Below are positions 59,703 through 64,000 of a stretch of 64,000 nt of DNA, piece by piece (the first letter of the stretch is position 1; every line of letters starts with the position of its first letter). The position numbers and the translations under genes are program-made. Below the pieces are notes generated by a model. It was not told where the DNA came from. It did not search any database and saw nothing but the letters and a program-made list of their open reading frames with translations. This stretch comes from Pasteurellaceae bacterium Orientalotternb1 (GTDB lineage: Bacteria > Pseudomonadota > Gammaproteobacteria > Enterobacterales > Pasteurellaceae). Location: contig CP015028.1 of the NCBI GenBank assembly GCA_011455275.1, positions 496,001 through 560,000 on the forward strand, written 5' to 3'.

Positions 59703-60953
59703 TTATTTCTTCAAACCCTCAGCTACTCTATATAATAAAATAACAACAAAGAAATAGAATATTGAGCCTGAATTATGGGCGAAGAAACTTTGAGTTATGC
59801 TAAAAAATATTACGGAAAGAATATGAACAAGCCCAATTAATCCTACTATTTTTACTCTCATGTCATTCTGTATAAATTGTTTGAAAAAATAGAATAATGG
59901 AATGAGAAGAATATTGAGTAAGCCTAAAAATCCGATTAATCCTCGTTTAACAAAAGTATCAATATATTGATTGTGGGCATCATTAAACGAATAAGTAGAT
60001 GGTGCGATAATACCTTGCTCCAACTGCTGTTTTTTTAGAAAAATGTATTGATCTTTTCCCCAACCTAATAGTGGTTTTTCTTTGATTCCTAGTAATCCAC
60101 TTTGCCACATATCTAGCCTTGCTCCCACGGAAGTGTTTTTATTATTACTCTCAACGTAAGAGACAAACTCATCTTGAGCTATTTTTATTCTATTTAGAAT
60201 GTTCGTTTGAGAAGAAAGTGTAATGGCCATAATTAGAATAAAAATAGAAGAAGACATTACTATCACGAATTTTTTGCTTAATTTTTTATAAGCAAAGTAG
60301 AGAATAAGCGTTAGAATAATTGGGATACCTATCCACCCTCCTCTTGCTCCAGAGAGTCCACTGGCTAAAATACCCGCGAAACTACATAAAAGAGAAAATA
60401 TTAGGAATTTATATTCTTTTTTTATTCCCCAATAAATAGCTATAGCGAAGCTCATCATAGCAAGGGAAATTGCAATGTCTCCTGATTGAATACTCATTGA
60501 ATTAACAAATGCAACATACCAATCTAAATAAAAACGCTGATATATAGCTGTGATTCCCGCTATAGCCGATCCAAAAGAAATCCCATGTAATATCACTCTA
60601 ATATCAATCGGAAACTCTCTAAACAATAATAGCAATGGCAAAAATAGTAAAACCCTACTTGGATTATCAATTTCCCGCCAGCCATCACCATGAATAACGG
60701 CTGAAAGGGCGAAGGTCGAAAAATAAAAAACAAAAGCGAAAATAAGCCATTTATCTTCTTTAGTTGCGTTTAATTTTCTTTTTTCTACAAACAGATAATA
60801 AAAAAGATAAATCACTCCGATAATAGCCAATGTCATTGGGGCGTAGCTATAACCTTTTTTAAAGGTGAGAACCGTAATAAAGAAAGAAAAAACGAGAGTG
60901 TTAATAAGCCAACCAATATGTTTTTTTTCTATTCGATGGATAAATGAGAGCAT
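59703..60953 (-). CDS. waaL: O-antigen ligase (WaaL-like)
   Basis: 416 residues with about twelve hydrophobic helices. The Wzy_C domain has RGGWIGIPIILTLILYF near residue 205 and the large periplasmic loop with KPLLGWGKDQYIFLKK, then NDAHNQYIDTFVKRGLIGFL near 322 containing the conserved His of WaaL. It would join the undecaprenyl-linked glycan to the lipid A core. A wzy-like polymerase cannot be excluded, but a second polymerase-like protein is already at 52995. Reads opposite to the glycan operon. Confidence 0.87.
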   Translation of the reverse strand: MLSFIHRIEKKHIGWLINTLVFSFFITVLTFKKGYSYAPMTLAIIGVIYLFYYLFVEKRKLNATKEDKWLIFAFVFYFSTFALSAVIHGDGWREIDNPSRVLLFLPLLLLFREFPIDIRVILHGISFGSAIAGITAIYQRFYLDWYVAFVNSMSIQSGDIAISLAMMSFAIAIYWGIKKEYKFLIFSLLCSFAGILASGLSGARGGWIGIPIILTLILYFAYKKLSKKFVIVMSSSIFILIMAITLSSQTNILNRIKIAQDEFVSYVESNNKNTSVGARLDMWQSGLLGIKEKPLLGWGKDQYIFLKKQQLEQGIIAPSTYSFNDAHNQYIDTFVKRGLIGFLGLLNILLIPLFYFFKQFIQNDMRVKIVGLIGLVHILSVIFFSITQSFFAHNSGSIFYFFVVILLYRVAEGLKK

Positions 60954-61048
60954 ATAAGAGATCCTTGCGATAAAATAATTTGAGGTTATTTTAGCCTATT
61001 TCTTGCGTAAATTTTGTTACAATGCTGAAAATTTTGGTAGGAGATGTG

Positions 61049-62136
61049 ATGAAAACCATTTTTGTAACGGGTGGTGCTGGGTTTATTGGCTCGGCGATGG
61101 TGCGATTTTTGATTAACCACGCAAATTGCCGTGTAGTAAATGTTGATAAACTTACTTATGCAGGAAATCTGGTATCGTTGGCAAGTGTGAGTGAGAGCTC
61201 TCGCTACCATTTTGAGCAAGTGGATATCTGTGCAAGCGGTCAGATCTTAGATCTTTTTTGCAAATATCAGCCCGATGCAGTCTTGCATTTAGCTGCGGAA
61301 AGTCACGTTGATCGCTCGATTGATCGCTCTGCAGCCTTTATTGAAACCAATATCATCGGCACTTATACGTTGCTTGAAATGGCTCGTCAGTATTATTACT
61401 CTTTGTCTGGGGTGAAAAAATCGGGGTTCCGTTTTTTACACGTTTCAACTGATGAAGTCTTTGGTGATTTGACAGAAAATGCAAAATTATTTGATGAATC
61501 AACTGCTTACTCACCAAGTAGCCCCTATTCCGCTTCAAAAGCGAGTGCTGATCATTTAGTACGAGCGTGGCATCGTACTTATGGTTTGCCCGTGCTGATC
61601 ACCAATTGTTCGAACAATTATGGCTATTTTCAGTTTCCCGAAAAGCTAATCCCACTCACGATTCTCAATGCATTGTATGGTGAGCCGATTTCAATTTATG
61701 GTAAGGGTGATCAAATTCGTGATTGGCTGTTTGTGGACGACCATGTACGAGCGTTGTATTTGGTACTAGAAAAGGGGCGAATTGGCGAAACTTATACGAT
61801 TGGCGGGGTAATCAACTCACTAACTTACAAGTTGTTGAACAGATTTGTGAACAGCTCACTTTGGCAAAAAATTCTGCAGAACTGACCGCTTGTTATCCAG
61901 AAACGGCTGCAATTTCTGATTTCAAAACGCTAATTCAATTCGTGGAAGATCGCCCTGGCCATGACAAACGCTACGGTATTAATAGTTCAAAAATTAAACA
62001 GGAAATCGGTTGGCAGCCACAGGAAGATTTCAGCTCTGGCTTAGCCAAAACGATAACGTGGTATTTACAAAATCGTCAGTGGTGGCAACCGCTGCGAGAG
62101 CGTTATACTGGGCAACGTTTAGGAGTGGCAAAATGA
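61049..62136 (+). pseudogene. rmlB: dTDP-glucose 4,6-dehydratase RmlB, single-base frame break
   Basis: SDR enzyme, about 362 residues if repaired. N-terminal NAD site [33 protein letters not shown] near residue 80, STDEVFGDL near 133, and [15 protein letters not shown] near 158 with the catalytic Tyr-Lys. The frame is lost after GETYTIGG: it continues as GVINSLTYK and stops at 61885, while the true continuation [15 protein letters not shown] is in another frame. Adding one G to the G4 run at 61805-61808 gives IGGGNQLTNL. The start at 61049 replaces an upstream in-frame ATG. Contains USS at about 61232 and 61884. Overlaps rmlA by 4 bases (ATGA). Confidence 0.88.
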
Positions 62137-63005
62137 AAGGCATTATTTTAGCAGGGGGAAACGGCTCGCGGCTTTATCCGATTACACGTGGGACTTCAAA
62201 ACAGTTATTGCCAGTGTATGACAAACCGATGATTTATTATCCGCTGTCAGTGCTGATGCTCGCAGGCATTCGAGAAATTTTGATTATCACTACCCCCGAA
62301 GATAGTGAAAATTTTAAACGTTTGTTAGGAAATGGCTCTGATTTTGGCATTCAATTCAGTTATGCCGTTCAACCGAAGCCAGAAGGTTTAGCACAGGCAT
62401 TTTTGATTGGTGAGCAATTCATCGGAAATGATTCGGTTTGCTTAGTGTTAGGGGATAATATTTTCTATGGGCAAGCCTTTACGCCAATGTTGCGAGCGGC
62501 GGCGAATCAACCATCAGGGGCGAAGATTTTCTGCTATCAGGTCAAAGATCCCGAACGTTTTGGCGTGGTGGAGTTTGATGAGCAATTCAATGCACTTTCT
62601 ATCGAAGAAAAACCGAGTGTGCCTAAGTCAAATTGGGCGATTACAGGACTGTATTTTTATGATAATCGAGTCATTGAATTTGCCAAACAAGTTGAGCCGT
62701 CAGCACGAGGCGAGTTAGAAATTTCAGCGATTAACCAACGTTATTTAACAGAGGGAAGTTTGAAAGTTCAGTTGCTAGGGCGAGGGTTTGCATGGTTAGA
62801 CACAGGCACGCACGACAGCTTGCATGAAGCAGCATCATTTGTGAAAACGATAGAACACGTTCAGCATCTACAGATTGCCTGTTTAGAAGAAATTGCGTGG
62901 CGAAACGATTGGTTGAGTTCTGAACAACTGGCGATACAGGGCGAAAAAATGGCAAAGACCGATTATGGGCAGTATTTATTGTGGCTAGTAAATGGCAATA
63001 AATAG
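62133..63005 (+). CDS. rmlA: Glucose-1-phosphate thymidylyltransferase
   Basis: 290 residues; makes dTDP-glucose for RmlB. N-terminal motif [19 protein letters not shown], then [21 protein letters not shown] and the metal/nucleotide region VLGDNIFYG near residue 108. [20 protein letters not shown] near 218 is the conserved RmlA C-terminal block. The frame is open upstream through rmlB; ATG 62133 is the conserved start. rmlC and rmlD are not in the window, so whether dTDP-rhamnose or another dTDP-6-deoxy sugar is made is undecided. Confidence 0.95.
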   Translation: MKGIILAGGNGSRLYPITRGTSKQLLPVYDKPMIYYPLSVLMLAGIREILIITTPEDSENFKRLLGNGSDFGIQFSYAVQPKPEGLAQAFLIGEQFIGNDSVCLVLGDNIFYGQAFTPMLRAAANQPSGAKIFCYQVKDPERFGVVEFDEQFNALSIEEKPSVPKSNWAITGLYFYDNRVIEFAKQVEPSARGELEISAINQRYLTEGSLKVQLLGRGFAWLDTGTHDSLHEAASFVKTIEHVQHLQIACLEEIAWRNDWLSSEQLAIQGEKMAKTDYGQYLLWLVNGNK

Positions 63006-63017
63006 GCAGAATATTGC

Positions 63018-63046
63018 TTTACTTCACCCTTTCTCTAGGGTAGAAT
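63018..63046 (+). promoter_or_regulatory. Putative sigma-70 promoter of the rpsU-dnaG operon
   Basis: TTTACT (63018-63023), a 17-bp spacer and TAGAAT (63041-63046), with transcription entering an ~80-base leader before rpsU. Confidence 0.7.
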
Positions 63047-63131
63047 GCACCACCTTTTTTAGTTCTATGCTACCGCCAAATGTTAGGCACGGTGTAGCTT
63101 CATTTAATATTATTTCCTGAGGTGATGGCAT

Positions 63132-63347
63132 ATGCCAGTAATTAAAGTTCGTGAAAATGAATCATTTGACGTTGCATTACGTCGTTTCAAACGCTCTTGC
63201 GAAAAAGCGGGTATCTTAGCTGAAGTTCGTGCGAAAGAGTTCTACGAAAAACCAGCTGCCGTTCGCAAACGTGAAAAAGCGTCTTTAGCAAAACGTCATG
63301 CGAAACGTGTTTTCCGTGAAAACGCACGCAGCACGCGTTTATACTAA
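63132..63347 (+). CDS. rpsU: 30S ribosomal protein S21
   Basis: 71 residues, the exact family length: [20 protein letters not shown], then a Lys/Arg-rich C-terminus ending RSTRLY. Binds near the 3' end of 16S rRNA and helps mRNA start recognition. Ribosome site TGAGGTGA. First gene of the macromolecular-synthesis operon rpsU-dnaG(-rpoD). Confidence 0.98.
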   Translation: MPVIKVRENESFDVALRRFKRSCEKAGILAEVRAKEFYEKPAAVRKREKASLAKRHAKRVFRENARSTRLY

Positions 63348-63369
63348 TTTCGTTTAAGCGTTTAGACTG

Positions 63370-63401
63370 AAACCGTGAAACCTTTAGGAATCACGGTTTT
63401 G
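63370..63401 (+). terminator. Internal terminator between rpsU and dnaG
   Basis: AAACCGTGA (63370-63378) pairs with TCACGGTTT (63391-63399) with a 12-base loop and a short T run, as in E. coli where an internal terminator lowers dnaG expression relative to rpsU. A USS follows (near 63439). Confidence 0.8.
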
Positions 63402-63474
63402 GCGTTTTTATTGATTTGCAAAAAATCAGTATGATCTGACCGCTTGTCATCTCCATTCCAGCAAGGAGCTTCAA

Positions 63475-64000
63475 TGAAAGGTACCATTCCACGTTCATTT
63501 ATTGATGATCTTATTGCACGAACAGACATTGTTGAACTCATTAACAGCCGCGTTAAACTCAAAAAAGCAGGGCGTGATTATCAGGCCTGTTGTCCATTCC
63601 ACCACGAAAAGTCCCCCTCGTTTACTGTTAGTCAAAGTAAGCAGTTTTACCACTGTTTCGGTTGTGGTGTGCACGGCAATGCGATTAGTTTTTTAATGGA
63701 ATATGACAAGCTCGAGTTTCCTGAAGCCATTGAAGAACTTGCTGCGTTACACGGCTTGGAAGTACCGAGAGAAAATGTGATTCAGCGAGACGGCAAACCC
63801 CCTGTCAGTTTCAAAACTCGGCGAAATTTGTATGAACTGCTCGATTCAGTTACAACGTTTTATCAACAACAGCTGACACAAGACGCCCATAGCCAAAGCT
63901 ATTTAGCTCAACGTGGCTTGTCTGCCGAAATCATTGAACGATTTGAGATCGGTTTTGCTCCGAATGCAATGGATTCCGTGCTTCGCCGTTTTGGCTCGAA
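63475..64000 (+). CDS. dnaG: DNA primase, N-terminal part (3' end outside the window)
   Basis: 175 residues visible, open to the last base. Starts MKGTIPRSFIDDLIARTDIV with an AAGGAG ribosome site. The CHC2 zinc-binding domain is complete: CCPFHHEKSPSF and HCFGCGVHGNAI (Cys-His-Cys-Cys pattern about residues 40-64), followed by FLMEYDKLEFPEAIEELAALHG. The RNA-polymerase (TOPRIM) domain lies beyond the window. It synthesises primers for replication. Confidence 0.96.

Overview
The window is a chromosomal segment of a Pasteurellaceae bacterium. It is studded with the 10-mer ACAAGCGGTC and its complement, often followed by an A/T tract and GCAAA. This is the Apl-type DNA uptake signal sequence (USS) of the Actinobacillus/Mannheimia/Bibersteinia branch, not the Haemophilus type AAGTGCGGT. 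Gene content fits (oadGAB, nrfABCD, a subtilisin-like Ssa1/AasP-type autotransporter, a Haemophilus-like sialylated glycan locus). I cannot name the species from sequence alone.

Layout. 1-866 is the 3' part of murJ. 940-5994 (minus strand) is an arginine operon read argC-argJ-argB-argD-GNAT, controlled by a tandem ARG-box operator (6065-6099). 6182-10074 (plus) holds an MFS transporter, a crcB gene broken by a dense hairpin array, and a DUF2157/DUF4401/GDYXXLXY membrane protein broken by a frameshift. 10155-17618 (minus) holds serA, rpiA, glmM, ilvA, slyD, a SIMPL protein and trmO. Then come menA (+), proS (-), acpP (+) and purC (-, with a PurR box).

22036-31985 is a complete histidine operon with a His-rich leader peptide and a classical attenuator: hisL-G-(HhH protein)-D-C-B-H-A-F-IE. 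Its promoter-distal half is interrupted by an HNH-nuclease-like gene, an IS200/RayT-like transposase with palindromic flanks, and a DUF2726 nuclease-fold gene. Next are a GT32 glycosyltransferase and the nrfABCD formate-dependent nitrite reductase operon (minus), with nrfA out of frame. yidC, a YchJ protein and the subtilisin autotransporter follow on plus. mscL, hemG, oadBAG and pcp are on minus, oppA is on plus and erpA on minus.

50051-63005 is a surface-glycan region: wzz, neuA, a GT52 sialyltransferase, wzy, two GT2 enzymes, a DegT-type aminotransferase, an undecaprenyl-phosphate sugar-1-phosphate transferase, a UDP-sugar 4,6-dehydratase, waaL (minus), rmlB (out of frame) and rmlA. It is strikingly AT-rich in its first half and I saw no USS between about 49522 and 61232, which suggests horizontal acquisition. 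The window ends with rpsU and the 5' part of dnaG.

Three themes recur. (1) Single-base frame breaks: three lie in or beside G-runs (8371-8376, 36413-36418, 61805-61808), each repaired by one extra G. Homopolymer under-calling, recent pseudogenisation or slippage could all explain them. (2) Composite palindromes in which two inverted copies of a 23-bp 'TGTAGGGTGGGTC...' module flank a USS; they occupy every gap of the arg operon and the ilvA-glmM gap. (3) Pairs of inverted USSs placed as terminator-like hairpins between genes. No rRNA, tRNA or CRISPR array was found.
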